Source of the DNA: Mycobacterium pinniadriaticum
Lineage (GTDB): Bacteria; Actinomycetota; Actinomycetes; Mycobacteriales; Mycobacteriaceae
NCBI RefSeq assembly: GCF_026242045.1
Contig: NZ_JAPJDO010000008.1
Location: 62,001 to 126,000 of the forward strand
DNA length: 64,000 nt
Direction: 5' to 3'
This document shows, piece after piece, positions 35,966-45,475 of this stretch. Position 1 is the first letter of the stretch. The number at the start of each line of letters is the position of its first letter. A program made the position numbers and the translations under genes. The notes under the pieces were generated by a model. It was not told the origin of the DNA and ran no database searches. It was given only the letters and a program-made list of their open reading frames with translations.

Positions 35966-36853
35966 TCACATCCAGACGGTGGCCTTCGCGCTCTCCCTGG
36001 GCTGAGCCATCCGATGGCCGGCGCCCAGCAGGTTGCCGGTGATGGTCGCGCAGAACCGATACATCGAGATGTCGAAAACGGTGTTGCTCATCGGCTGCTC
36101 GATGAAGTGGCCCAGCCGCTCGGCGGTGATGAACACGATCATCAGCAGCAGGCCGATCACCACGCCGGTGACCGGGTGGGCGGACCCGTCCAGGCGGCTG
36201 AAGGCCATCACCGCGAAGAACCACGCCAGCCCACGAATGAAGATCTCGTAGATGATCGGGATCGGTTCGTTGCGGATGCGTTCCAGCCCACTCTGGGCAC
36301 CCACCAGCGCGGTGTTGACATTCATCAGCATCACCCGGGCCTGGTTGTCGATCGATCCGGTCGCCGACAGGGTTTGGACATCCTCGGCCTGCCGGGTCAG
36401 CAGATTGGTGGCCGAGGTGCCCGCGGGGTCCTCCGGTGTGAGGTCGGCGGCTTCCGGTATCGGGGCGATTCCGCGCAGCTCGGCGGCGAGCTGCCAGCAG
36501 TAGCGAGCCTGGCGTCGGCGCATCCGGTCCAGGATCTCGACCATTCCGGGCGCACCGGAGTCGACCGAACACAGCGTGTTGTGGGTGGCGCGGGAGTTGA
36601 TGATGACGCTGCCCCACAGGGTGCGCGCTTCCCACCAGCGGTTATAGGCGGTGGTGTTGCGGAAGCCGATGAACACCGAGGCGCCGATACCGAGCACCGA
36701 CAGCACCGCCGAGGCGTAGTCGATCTGGGTCGGGTCGGGCACCGGCAGCAACACGCCGGCCACCACCACGATCGCCAGCAGGTCCCAGCGCAGCCGCCAC
36801 GCCACGATCCCGGCGATCTTGACCGGCCCCAGCGTGCCGACGCTTCGGATCAC
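35966..36853 (-). CDS. Bestrophin-family (UPF0187) anion channel-like protein
   Basis: 295 aa. Two N-terminal TM helices (WDLLAIVVVAGVLL; DYASAVLSVLGIGASVFIGF) lead into the diagnostic segment FRNTTAYNRWWEARTLWGSVIINSRA, and two further TM helices appear near 205-250 (GLAWFFAVMAFS; VIGLLLMIVFITAERLGHFIEQPMSNTVFDIS). Bacterial bestrophins are pentameric channels for ions; selectivity cannot be read here. Confidence 0.87.
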   Translation of the reverse strand: MIRSVGTLGPVKIAGIVAWRLRWDLLAIVVVAGVLLPVPDPTQIDYASAVLSVLGIGASVFIGFRNTTAYNRWWEARTLWGSVIINSRATHNTLCSVDSGAPGMVEILDRMRRRQARYCWQLAAELRGIAPIPEAADLTPEDPAGTSATNLLTRQAEDVQTLSATGSIDNQARVMLMNVNTALVGAQSGLERIRNEPIPIIYEIFIRGLAWFFAVMAFSRLDGSAHPVTGVVIGLLLMIVFITAERLGHFIEQPMSNTVFDISMYRFCATITGNLLGAGHRMAQPRESAKATVWM

Positions 36854-36952
36854 CGCGTCAGCGTATTACTTCCGGACGACTGCGCCGGCGAAGGCGGACG
36901 GATATCTGCCACATCGGCGTTTGCGCGAGCAAGCACGGGGCTACTTTCAGGT

Positions 36953-38863
36953 ATGACCACCACTGCGGAGCATCTGCGTAACGCGCTCGACGGCCGCTGG
37001 CGAGACGTCAAGAACGCCGTGCGCACCGAACTCGCCACCGAGGTTTTCCGTCCGCACTACACGCCCAACACCGTCATCGCCCGCGCGAAAGTGGCCGAGC
37101 AGTTGAAGATCATGGCGGCCGCCGGGGCCGCCGAAGACGGCTTCCGCAAAGAACACGGCGGAAACGGCGATGTCGGTGCGGCCGTCACCCGCATCGAGAT
37201 GCTCGCGATGTCCGACCTGTCACTGATGGTCAAGGCGGGCGTGCAGTGGGGGTTGTTCGGCGGGGCCATCGAAAACCTGGGCACCGAGCGCCATCACAAG
37301 GCCTACGTGCAGCGCATCATCGACCTGGATCTGCTGGGCTGCTTCGGGATGACTGAGACCGGCCACGGCAGCGACGTGCAGTCGCTGGAAACCACAGCCA
37401 CCTACGATCCGGCCACCGAGGAGTTCGTGATCAACTCCCCCACCCCGAGCTCGCGCAAGGACTATATCGGCGGCGCTGCCGAAACCGCACGGGTATCAGC
37501 GGTTTTCGCGCAGCTGATCACCGGCGGCCAGTCGCACGGGGTGCACTGCTTCGTCGTGCCGATCCGCGACGAGGACGGCAACGATCTGCCCGGCGTCACC
37601 ACCTCGGACTGCCACTACAAGGGCGGGTTGCCCGGCGTCGACAACGGCCGCATCATGTTCGACCACGTTCGTGTGCCGCGGGAGAACCTGCTCAACAAGT
37701 ACGCCGACGTCGCCGCGGACGGCACCTACTCCTCCCCGATCGAGAACCCCAGCCGGCGATTCTTCACCATGCTGGGCACTCTGATCCGCGGCCGGGTGAC
37801 GGTCGCCGGCAGCGCGGCCGCCGCGGCGCGGGTGGCGCTGGACATCGCCGTCCGATACGCCTTGCAGCGCAAACAGTTCAGCGCTCCCGATGACGAGGGC
37901 GAAGTGCTGATCATGGATTATCTGGTGCATCAGCGCCGCCTCTTCCCGCTGATCGCACGGTCTTATGCCTTGCAGTTCGCCCAGAACGAGCTGGTGGCCA
38001 AGCTGCACGATGTGCAGACGGCCGACAGTCCCGATGCCGAGGAGCAGCGCGAACTGGAGTCCCGGGCGGCCGGCCTGAAAGCCTCGAACACCTGGCACGC
38101 CAGTGCCGCGATCCAGGAGGCCCGCGAAGCCTGCGGCGGCGCAGGGTATCTCGCCGAGAACCGGTTGATCGCGCTGCGCGCCGACACCGACGTGTTCACC
38201 ACTTTCGAGGGTGACAACCATGTGCTCACCCAGCTGGTCGCCAAGGAACTACTGACCGCCTACGCCGACGACATCAAGGGGATGAGCCCGGTGGAGTGGG
38301 TGCGGTTCGCGGCCAACTTCGCCGGCGACCGGGTGCTGAAAAGGACTGCGGCCGAGACGATCATGCAGACCATCCTCGACTCCCGGCAGGACAACGAGGA
38401 GGAAGGCAGCCTGTTCAACCGCGGCACCCAGGTCACGATGTTCGAGGACCGGGAGGAGTATCTGCTGTCCACCGTGGCACGCCGGCTGCAGAGCAAAACG
38501 AAGGAGATGGAGGCGTTCGACGCGTTCAACGCCGTGCAGGATCACGTGCTGCACACCGCCAGGGCACACATCGACCGGATCGTGCTCGAGGCATTCGTGG
38601 CCGGCATCGACGCCTGTGAAGACGAGGAGGCCCGCCACATTCTGGGCCTGGTGTGCGACCTGTACGCGCTATCGGTGATCGAGGAGGACAAGGCCTGGTT
38701 CATCGAGCACCGTTTCCTGTCCACAGAGCGGGCCAAGGCCGTCACCCGCGGCATCAACGAGCGCTGCCGGTCCCTGCGCCCGCACGCCGAACTGCTTGTC
38801 GACGGCTTCGGGATCCCCGAGCAGTTGCGCTACGCCGAGATGCTGCACCCCGAACATCTGTAG
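36953..38863 (+). CDS. Acyl-CoA oxidase/dehydrogenase family enzyme
   Basis: 636 aa, longer than simple acyl-CoA dehydrogenases and like acyl-CoA oxidases: an N-terminal helical domain, the beta domain with LGCFGMTETGHGSDVQSLETTATYD, then FAD-domain helices (RGRVTVAGSAAAAARVALDIAVRYALQRKQF, QEAREACGGAGYLAENRLIALRADTDVFTTFEGDNHVLTQLVAKELL), where the FEGDN Glu is the usual catalytic base region. A C-terminal ~180-residue helical domain completes it. Likely first step of fatty-acyl beta-oxidation. The ATG follows TACTTT by 5 nt, so a leaderless mRNA is possible. Confidence 0.88.
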   Translation: MTTTAEHLRNALDGRWRDVKNAVRTELATEVFRPHYTPNTVIARAKVAEQLKIMAAAGAAEDGFRKEHGGNGDVGAAVTRIEMLAMSDLSLMVKAGVQWGLFGGAIENLGTERHHKAYVQRIIDLDLLGCFGMTETGHGSDVQSLETTATYDPATEEFVINSPTPSSRKDYIGGAAETARVSAVFAQLITGGQSHGVHCFVVPIRDEDGNDLPGVTTSDCHYKGGLPGVDNGRIMFDHVRVPRENLLNKYADVAADGTYSSPIENPSRRFFTMLGTLIRGRVTVAGSAAAAARVALDIAVRYALQRKQFSAPDDEGEVLIMDYLVHQRRLFPLIARSYALQFAQNELVAKLHDVQTADSPDAEEQRELESRAAGLKASNTWHASAAIQEAREACGGAGYLAENRLIALRADTDVFTTFEGDNHVLTQLVAKELLTAYADDIKGMSPVEWVRFAANFAGDRVLKRTAAETIMQTILDSRQDNEEEGSLFNRGTQVTMFEDREEYLLSTVARRLQSKTKEMEAFDAFNAVQDHVLHTARAHIDRIVLEAFVAGIDACEDEEARHILGLVCDLYALSVIEEDKAWFIEHRFLSTERAKAVTRGINERCRSLRPHAELLVDGFGIPEQLRYAEMLHPEHL

Positions 38864-38876
38864 CCGACGGTCCGGC

Positions 38877-39302
38877 TCAACCCGTTTCGACGCGTCGCTT
38901 CAGGGCCGCCAGGGTCGCGTCGACGATCGTGGCTTCGAGTCGGGACCGGATGCACGGGGGTAGCCAGACGCCGATCCCGAGCGCGAGTTGGTACTCCACG
39001 GTGGTGGCGCCCGCTGGGGCCGGGGACAGGCGATAATGCCCGTCCTCCTTCTTCAGGATCCGGCCCTGCACCAGCCGCCAGCTGACACCGGTGTCACCGT
39101 CCCACTCGTAGCGCAGCACGAACTCGTCCGGTAGCGGCCCGTAGTGTTCGCGCCAGCGGGCCAGTACCGGGCGTGCCTGGGCGTCATACTCGATCACCTG
39201 CACCGAATCGGCGGCCGACCAGTCGAGCATTCCCGGCAGGTCGGCCAGCACCGCGATGATCTCGGCCGCCGGCGCGGTGATCGTGGTCTGTGCGGTCGCC
39301 AC
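38877..39302 (-). CDS. SRPBCC (START-like) lipid-binding family protein
   Basis: 141 aa, polyketide-cyclase/dehydrase-like fold: TTITAPAAEIIAVLADLPGMLDWSAADSVQVIEYD, then YEWDGDTGVSWRLVQGRILKKEDGHYRL and a terminal helix. Such proteins bind hydrophobic ligands. The GTG start comes right after the TAA of the P450-reductase gene, so it is translated from the same message and may hold that enzyme's substrate or product. Confidence 0.85.
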   Translation of the reverse strand: MATAQTTITAPAAEIIAVLADLPGMLDWSAADSVQVIEYDAQARPVLARWREHYGPLPDEFVLRYEWDGDTGVSWRLVQGRILKKEDGHYRLSPAPAGATTVEYQLALGIGVWLPPCIRSRLEATIVDATLAALKRRVETG

Positions 39303-42300
39303 TTAGTGCGCCGCCCACACGTCTTCCAGGTAGTGGTTGGTGGCCCGCAGGTCCTCCAACCACGCCGTGCCCTCCTCGGCCGACACCGCGTTGTTCTTCG
39401 AGTAGATCTCGGCGAAGGCGTCGCGCAATGCCGGGGCCACCGTGCCCGCCCCGCCACACACATAGGTGATGCCGCCGCGGCCCATCAGGTCCAGAATCTG
39501 ATCGGCGTTGGCGCGCACCGCATCCTGGACCCGTGCCCGGGTGCCGTCGGACACCCTGGAGTAGGCGGTCACGATCGACACGACACCGTCGGCCTCGAAC
39601 TGGCGGATCTCGTCCTCGTAGATGAAGTCGGCGTCGGGCATCCGGCACCCATAGATGAGCAGCGCCGGGCCCAGCGCGGCGGAGGTCCCCTGGGCCGCCC
39701 GCTCCTGGAGGAACCCGCGGAACGGCGACAGACCCGTACCGGTGGCGATCATGATCATCGGTGTCGCCGGGTCCTCGGGTACATCGAAGGGAAGTCCGGG
39801 CGGCCGGATGAAGCCGGGCACCAGGGTGCCCGGCTCGGTGCGTGCCAGGAAGTTCGACGACGTTCCGTGGTAGATGCCGCTGCCGCTGCGGGCGGGCGCC
39901 CGCAGCACGCCGACGGTGATGCTGCACCGATCGGGGTAGGCCGTCGGCGACGACGAGATGGAGTAATAGCGGGGTGCCAGCCCGGGCAGCAGATCCAGGC
40001 AGGTGTTGAGCGGGACGTCGATCGACCGGTAGCGCTGCACCATGTCGAGCAGCGACACCCGCTTGAACAGGACCTCTTCCCGATAGCGGGTGACGTTGTC
40101 CGCACCGTCAGCGGCCAGCGCAGCCAACTCCGCCTGCTCATCGGCGTCGGTCGCGAACTCCGCCAGGGTGCGGATCTGCGCCCGGGTCAGCGGAGCCTGC
40201 AGCTCGACCCGGGCGGCCAACAACTCGGAGACCACGAACGGTGTGTCCAGCGGCAGGTGGCTGGAGGCGCCGGTGTTGGCGCGGATCATCACCAGCTCGT
40301 CGAGGTCCAACTCGGCCAGCGCGGCGGCCCGCCCGATCAGTTCGGCCGCGTTGCGCGGCAGCAGTGCGATGTGGTCACCGGTGCGATACGTCACGCCCTC
40401 GGGCAGTGCGAACTCGATGTGACGGGTGGACTGGGCGACCGGCCCCGACGGCACGACCCTGGTGAGCAGCTCCCGGTTCTCGAGCATCCGGTAGGGCGTC
40501 GCGTCCAGCGAGGAGAAGAACGAACCGTGCAGGCGTTGCCCGGTGGGGGCGATCTCGTAGCGGTTCATGTCGGTGGCGACGTCGACCTGCGGAGCCAGGC
40601 CCAGGGCATCGCCGGCCTGCGGCCAGAATCCGCCGTACCAGTCGCGGAACATGCCGTCGAAGTCGTCGGAGGCGTCGGCGGCCCCGCGGGGCGCGAAGCG
40701 GGTCGCGCCGGCGGCGGCGAGCATGTCGTCGATCTCGGCGGGCACCTTCTGGAAAGTGGAGGCCCACACCCGGTCCCCGGCCCCGAACACGGTGTAGGTG
40801 ACCCCCGCCAATGCGTCGGGTGCCCGTCCACCGCCGAGCCAGCGGTGGAAGTCGATGGCGTTGTCGGGCGGATTGCCGTTGTAGGACGACGTGCAGATCA
40901 CGACGAGACCGTCGGTCGGTAGGGCGTCGACGTAATCGTCGAGTGCGCCCTGGGTGACGGTGAATCCGCGGGCGCGGCCGTCCTCGGCGATCTCGGTGGC
41001 GATCCGCTCGGAGGTGCCCAGGTTGGAGCCGAACAGCACCAGCAGGTGGTTGCCCGCGCCGTAGTCGGAGACCACCCGGGTGGGCGCGGCCGCCTGGACC
41101 GGGGCTTCGGTGGGCGCGGCCGCTCGTGGGCCGGAGATGACCGCGGCTTCGCGTCCCTCGCGGGGCGCCACCGTGATGGTCAGGTTGTTCGGCTTGATGG
41201 AGAAGAAGTCCTTGATGTCGAGCTGGTAGTCGAACGAATCGAGCAGTTTGAAGCGCTGCAGGATCAGCCCGAGCAGCAGCTGGGATTCGTAGAACGAGAA
41301 GTGCCGTCCGATACAGGCCCGCTGACCGCTGCCGAAGGGCATGAACGCCCATGCCGGGCGCGACGCCTCGAGCTCAGCGGTAAACCGGTCGGGGTCGAAC
41401 CGCTCGGGATCGGGGAAGACCGACGGATCGCGCTGCAGCTGCGGGGTCAGCAGCAGGATCGGCTGGCCCTTTTTGATCCGGTACTTGCCGCCGAGCACCT
41501 CATCGGCCAGCGGGCGTACCTGGAATCCGGCGCCCACCGGCCACAGCCGCAGCGCCTCCTTCATGCACTGCAGCAGGTATTGCAGTTTGGGGATCTGCGT
41601 CTCATTCGGCAGGACCGACAGATCGTCGCCGAATACCTCATCGACCTCGGCGTAGCACTTGGCCAGGACGTCGGGATTCTTCAGCAGGTGATAGACCGTC
41701 CACATCAGCATTCCGCTGGTGGTGTCGTAACCGGCCGCCAGGAAGGTCAGCATCTGCTGGCGGATGTTGAGCCGGTCCAGTTTCTGGCCGCTGTCCTTGT
41801 CCGGCTGGCTCAGCATCAGGTCGAGCACGTCACCGTTCTTGCCGACCTCGGCGCTGCGGATGCGCTCCTCGATGATCGTGTCAGCCAGGTTGTTGAGGAA
41901 GCTGACCTGCTCCTTGTATTTGCGGCGACCCTTGATCGCTTCGTAGATGTCCTGACCGGGCAGCCGGCTGGGCCGGTTGACGCACTCGGCGATCGCCTCT
42001 TCGAGCGCCGTCACGATCGGTGGCATGTCCTGGCGGTAGAAGGAGCCGGGCCGGTAGCTGAAGCAGACCAGGCAGATGGTGTCGAACGTCAGCTTGGTCA
42101 TATCGGTGACGATGTCGACCGGATCGCCGGGGTTCAGCCGCGCCCACTTCATCACCAACTGGTCGGCGATGTCGGCCATCTTCTCGGTGTAGCCCTTGAT
42201 CGCCTGCGGCGCGAACGCCGGCAGCAAGATGTTGTGCGCTTTCTTCCACGCGGGTTCCTGGGTCCACGAGGTGAAGATCGCGTCCCCCACGACTTCGCGC

Positions 42301-42551
42301 ATCGCCACCAGCTCGGGTGCGACGTTCTTCTCGAACCGGGTCTCGTCCAGACACTCGGCGGCGATGTCCCCGCCGGAGACGACGATCATGTCCTGGCCGG
42401 GAGCGATCAGGCTGTAGATCGGGCCGAGTTCGCCGGCCAACTCCATCAAGCTGCGGGTGGGATGAGTGCCGTCGAGGTGGAGCGCGTCACCCAGGATCGG
42501 CACTCTGTTCTTCGGCTGCGGGACATCGTCGTACACGTCCTGGTCTGTCAT
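39303..42551 (-). CDS. Self-sufficient cytochrome P450-reductase fusion (CYP102 type)
   Basis: 1082 aa. P450 domain to ~465: I-helix AAGYDTTSG (272-280), ExxR at 332-335, heme ligand Cys413 in FGSGQRACIG. After a Pro/Ala linker (~475-495) comes a flavodoxin FMN domain (LLVLFGSNLGTSERIATEIAEDG), then FAD/NADPH domains (RYYSISSSPTAYPDRCSITVG, MIMIATGTGLSPFRGFLQ, C-terminal DVWAAH). The layout equals P450 BM3. Phe93 matches BM3 Phe87, but BM3 Arg47 and Tyr51, which bind the fatty-acid carboxylate, align with Gln53 and Val57. Cotranscribed with an upstream MFS transporter and downstream SRPBCC gene. Soluble monooxygenase of fatty acids or similar. Confidence 0.93.
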   Translation of the reverse strand: MTDQDVYDDVPQPKNRVPILGDALHLDGTHPTRSLMELAGELGPIYSLIAPGQDMIVVSGGDIAAECLDETRFEKNVAPELVAMREVVGDAIFTSWTQEPAWKKAHNILLPAFAPQAIKGYTEKMADIADQLVMKWARLNPGDPVDIVTDMTKLTFDTICLVCFSYRPGSFYRQDMPPIVTALEEAIAECVNRPSRLPGQDIYEAIKGRRKYKEQVSFLNNLADTIIEERIRSAEVGKNGDVLDLMLSQPDKDSGQKLDRLNIRQQMLTFLAAGYDTTSGMLMWTVYHLLKNPDVLAKCYAEVDEVFGDDLSVLPNETQIPKLQYLLQCMKEALRLWPVGAGFQVRPLADEVLGGKYRIKKGQPILLLTPQLQRDPSVFPDPERFDPDRFTAELEASRPAWAFMPFGSGQRACIGRHFSFYESQLLLGLILQRFKLLDSFDYQLDIKDFFSIKPNNLTITVAPREGREAAVISGPRAAAPTEAPVQAAAPTRVVSDYGAGNHLLVLFGSNLGTSERIATEIAEDGRARGFTVTQGALDDYVDALPTDGLVVICTSSYNGNPPDNAIDFHRWLGGGRAPDALAGVTYTVFGAGDRVWASTFQKVPAEIDDMLAAAGATRFAPRGAADASDDFDGMFRDWYGGFWPQAGDALGLAPQVDVATDMNRYEIAPTGQRLHGSFFSSLDATPYRMLENRELLTRVVPSGPVAQSTRHIEFALPEGVTYRTGDHIALLPRNAAELIGRAAALAELDLDELVMIRANTGASSHLPLDTPFVVSELLAARVELQAPLTRAQIRTLAEFATDADEQAELAALAADGADNVTRYREEVLFKRVSLLDMVQRYRSIDVPLNTCLDLLPGLAPRYYSISSSPTAYPDRCSITVGVLRAPARSGSGIYHGTSSNFLARTEPGTLVPGFIRPPGLPFDVPEDPATPMIMIATGTGLSPFRGFLQERAAQGTSAALGPALLIYGCRMPDADFIYEDEIRQFEADGVVSIVTAYSRVSDGTRARVQDAVRANADQILDLMGRGGITYVCGGAGTVAPALRDAFAEIYSKNNAVSAEEGTAWLEDLRATNHYLEDVWAAH

Positions 42552-42593
42552 CTCCTAGCAGCACCTTTCTTTTCGGTTGGCGGGCAGGTCAAT

Positions 42594-43826
42594 TCAGGTC
42601 GTCTGGTCGTCAGCGGCAACCGCCGCGCGATGTTTGGCCGCGCGAACCGGAACGGTCAGCAGGGGCAGGGTCACCACGGCGACGAGCAAGGCCGTGACAC
42701 CCAGCCGGGACCATTGCCCGCCCGCCCCGGCGATCCAGCCTCCGACGGCGGGCGCGACCGCGCCGGCCACCAGGCTGATGCCACCGGCCACGACGACCAG
42801 TCGGCCCGAACTCGTGTCGAGTTCGGCCGCGAGCGCCAGCAGCAGCGGGGTCAGGCAGAAGAACGCGAGGTTGATCGCGAGGAAGCCGATCATGTAGGAG
42901 GTGGGGCCGGTCGCGGTGCCGACGAGCAGATTGCCCACGCCCAGCACGACGACGGCCGGAGCGATGAGGTACATCTTGGCGACCCTGCTCCCCAGGGCCA
43001 GTGTGATGCCCGATCCGATCAGGCCGATCAGTTGGGAAAGCCCCAGGAACGTCGCCGTGAATTGCACAGAGAGCCCGGCCTTCTCCCCGATCGACTCGGC
43101 GAAGGTCCAGATCATCACGTTGCCGACTTCCATCAAGAACAAGGCGCCCACCAGGATCGCCGCCGGTACGAGCGACCCGATCCGCGCGGACGGATCCGGG
43201 TCGGCGTCTGCGGATTGGCCTTCGTGTTCGGGCAGGGTCCGCACATCGGGTAGGCGCACGATGAAGATGACGCACACCAACTCCGCGACCGCCATACCCA
43301 GGTAGACGCCGACCTTGGGCCACAAGTCGTGCAAGGTGGGCCCCGCGGTGAGCATGGCCGCACCGACCAGCATCCACGCGATCGTGACGATGCTGAACGC
43401 TCGCTCCGGAAAACGCGCGTAGGCCAGCGCGGAGTTGGCGCAGGCGTAGCAGAGGCCGGCGCCGAGTCCCATCGCGATCTGCAGCACCAGCACCATGCCG
43501 AAGCTGGTGGCGAATCCGGTCAGGGCAAGACACAGAGCCGCGACGATCGCCCCGGCGATCCCGACCCGCTTGCGGTCAAGGCGCGGCAGAAACGGCAGAA
43601 TTCCGAACGCCGAGAGCGCCACTCCGCCCTGCCCGAGCGCCACCAGAAGGCCCGCCGACTGGATCCCGAAGTTGAACTCCCGCGCGAACGACACCGCTAG
43701 GAGCGGTGAGAGCAGAGTGGTGAGGAACCCGGCGACCATCATGGCGGCGGCGCCGACCACCAGCCCCCTGTGTTCCTTCACGGCGGGGAGGTCCGCCGAT
43801 GTCGCCACCCCCGGGTTCGCCCCCAT
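42594..43826 (-). CDS. MFS transporter of the P450 operon
   Basis: 410 aa, 12 TM helices: LVVGAAAMMVAGFLTTLLSPLLAVSFAREFNFG (TM1), LPFLPRLDRKRVGIAGAIVAALCLALTG, a central polar loop (LPEHEGQSADADPDPSARIG), then a second bundle. Substrate unknown. It precedes the CYP102-type gene by 42 bp on the same strand, so it may import the substrate or export the product of that enzyme. Confidence 0.86.
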   Translation of the reverse strand: MGANPGVATSADLPAVKEHRGLVVGAAAMMVAGFLTTLLSPLLAVSFAREFNFGIQSAGLLVALGQGGVALSAFGILPFLPRLDRKRVGIAGAIVAALCLALTGFATSFGMVLVLQIAMGLGAGLCYACANSALAYARFPERAFSIVTIAWMLVGAAMLTAGPTLHDLWPKVGVYLGMAVAELVCVIFIVRLPDVRTLPEHEGQSADADPDPSARIGSLVPAAILVGALFLMEVGNVMIWTFAESIGEKAGLSVQFTATFLGLSQLIGLIGSGITLALGSRVAKMYLIAPAVVVLGVGNLLVGTATGPTSYMIGFLAINLAFFCLTPLLLALAAELDTSSGRLVVVAGGISLVAGAVAPAVGGWIAGAGGQWSRLGVTALLVAVVTLPLLTVPVRAAKHRAAVAADDQTT

Positions 43827-44189
43827 CAGATGTCTCCCAGCCGGCCGTCACAACGCGACCGTCGAGCCGCCCTGCGAGGTTTCATCAGTATCCGGTTTCG
43901 GTGTCGGCAATGGTTCTGTATCCACAATGGTTCGACGTTGGCAACAATTGATCAAGCACGTTCGACTCGCAACGCAGCTTAGAAGGCGGCACCGAACATC
44001 GCTCGGCAAAGACCGACATTCGCCCGCGGCGTTTACGCACCGATTGGCTGTGCGCCACTTCGGGACGGCCCAGTTCGCTTCGCCGACACCCGGCACCCGG
44101 CCAACCCTCGCGGCACCGTTTTGGCAATTTTGACAAAACATTGGCGATTCCGACCCCTGCAGCGGGACCGGGACAGTATCGTCGCCGCC
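43827..44189. promoter_or_regulatory. Divergent intergenic region with candidate operators
   Basis: 363 bp without a gene, between the P450 operon and the membrane/oxidase-subunit operon. Two CAATGGTTC repeats lie at about 43907 and 43925. A palindrome GTTTTG (44118-44123)/CAAAAC (44134-44139) contains the 11-bp TTTTGACAAAA. CAGTAT at 44174-44179 is a -10 candidate for the rightward leaderless gene. No regulator gene is adjacent. Confidence 0.4.
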
Positions 44190-44891
44190 GTGGAACTGAG
44201 GCTGCAGCGCATCGGCGCGTGGTGCGGAACGATCATGATCATCCTGTACGGCACCTGCATGTCGGGGTTGGCGCGGCTGTTCCCGCCGATATCGCCGGTC
44301 TGGTCGCCGACGGAGGTCGCCGACTTCTTCGTCGATCACAAGATCTGGATCCGCATCGGCATCGCCGGGTGCCTGCTGACGTCGGTGATCGCGCTGCCGT
44401 TCCTGGCCACCATCGTGCTGCGCATCCGCCGGGTCGAAGGGCAGTGGGGGATGCTGACGGTCACGCAGCTCTTCGCGGCGACGATTTTCGTTCCCGCCCT
44501 GCTGTTTCCGTTCCTGGTGCTGGCCGCCGCCGCGTTCCGGCCCGAGTCCCGGTCGCCGGAGATCACCCAGGCCCTCAACGACGTCTTCTGGCTGATGTTC
44601 ATCGGCATCGTCGGGACGATCATCGTGCAGAACATCACCCTGGCGATCGCGTCGTTCATCGACAAGACCGAGCCGCAGACGTTCCCGCGCTGGTACGGCT
44701 ACCTCAACCTGTGGGTGGCACTGCTGTCGCTGCCGGGCTGCGTGGTCGTGGTGTTCAACGACGGGCCGCTGGCCTGGCACGGGGTGTTCGCGTTCTACAT
44801 TCCCGGCTTCGCGCTGGTGATCTGGCTGTTCACGACAACGCATGTGCTCAACCGCGGCATCAAGGCCCAGCAGCGTGCCGAACAGTCATGA
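44190..44891 (+). CDS. Six-TM membrane protein of unknown function
   Basis: 233 aa from GTG 44190. About six TM helices (WCGTIMIILYGTCMSGLARLF; IGIAGCLLTSVIALPFLATIVL; LFAATIFVPALLFPFLVLAAAAF; FWLMFIGIVGTIIVQNITLAIASF; YLNLWVALLSLPGCVVVVF; GVFAFYIPGFALVIWLF). I do not recognise the family. Its stop overlaps the start of the subunit III gene (ATGA), so it is part of a three-gene membrane operon. Confidence 0.75.
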   Translation: MELRLQRIGAWCGTIMIILYGTCMSGLARLFPPISPVWSPTEVADFFVDHKIWIRIGIAGCLLTSVIALPFLATIVLRIRRVEGQWGMLTVTQLFAATIFVPALLFPFLVLAAAAFRPESRSPEITQALNDVFWLMFIGIVGTIIVQNITLAIASFIDKTEPQTFPRWYGYLNLWVALLSLPGCVVVVFNDGPLAWHGVFAFYIPGFALVIWLFTTTHVLNRGIKAQQRAEQS

Positions 44892-45475
44892 CGGCGGTGG
44901 GCGAACCGGCACCACCTGACGCCCGACGCATCCCCGGCGAACAGGGCACCTGGGTGTTCCTGCTCGGCGACATGTTGGTGTTCGCGGCGTTCTTCGCCAC
45001 GTTCATGGTCGAAAGGTCAAAAGCCCCAGAGGTTTTCGACGCGGCCCGAAAGACGCTGCACGTCAACATCGGCCTGGTCAACACGCTGGTACTGCTGACC
45101 AGTTCACTGTTCGTGGTGGCGGCCATCGGGGGTCTGCGAACCGGCGCGCGCGCCGTCGCCGGCCGGGCGCTGCTGGCCGCGATCGGCTGCGGCGTGGTGT
45201 TCGTGATGTTGAAGGTCACCGAGTACGTCTTGCTGGTGGGCGCCGGACACACCGCGGGCGTCAACCACTTCTACCTCTACTACTTCATCCTGACCGGGCT
45301 GCACCTCCTGCACGTCTGTATCGGCATCGTCGTGCTGGTGGCGCTGTTCACCCAGACCCGGCGCACCGAGCTGTCAGCCACTCGGCTCGCCGTGATCGAG
45401 GGCGGCGGCTGCTTCTGGCATCTGGTCGACCTGCTCTGGATCGTCCTGTTCCCACTCCTGTACCTGGTGAGCTGA
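44888..45475 (+). CDS. Heme-copper oxidase subunit III-like (NorE-type) protein
   Basis: 195 aa with five TM helices and subunit III signatures: GEQGTWVFLLGDMLVFAAFFATFM at the N-terminus, HFYLYYFILTGLHLLHVCIGIVVLVAL, and the terminal GGGCFWHLVDLLWIVLFPLLYLVS. No catalytic subunit I or subunit II gene is nearby, so it may assist an oxidase or NO reductase encoded elsewhere. Overlaps its neighbours on both sides by 4 nt and 1 nt. Confidence 0.85.
   Translation: MTAVGEPAPPDARRIPGEQGTWVFLLGDMLVFAAFFATFMVERSKAPEVFDAARKTLHVNIGLVNTLVLLTSSLFVVAAIGGLRTGARAVAGRALLAAIGCGVVFVMLKVTEYVLLVGAGHTAGVNHFYLYYFILTGLHLLHVCIGIVVLVALFTQTRRTELSATRLAVIEGGGCFWHLVDLLWIVLFPLLYLVS

Noticed and set aside
36014..36952. 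Upstream in-frame extension of the acyl-CoA oxidase gene across the bestrophin gene
   Set aside because: The extension is antisense to bestrophin and has no family similarity; ATG 36953 gives the right enzyme start and has a nearby -10.
41046..43253. A 735-codon plus-strand open frame opposite the P450 fusion and MFS genes
   Set aside because: Low-complexity Gln/Arg/Gly/Asp composition and no domain; it mirrors the reverse frame of well-supported genes.
43900..43935. CAATGGTTC direct repeats as an iteron or CRISPR fragment
   Set aside because: Only two short copies 18 bp apart; noted as possible regulatory sites only.
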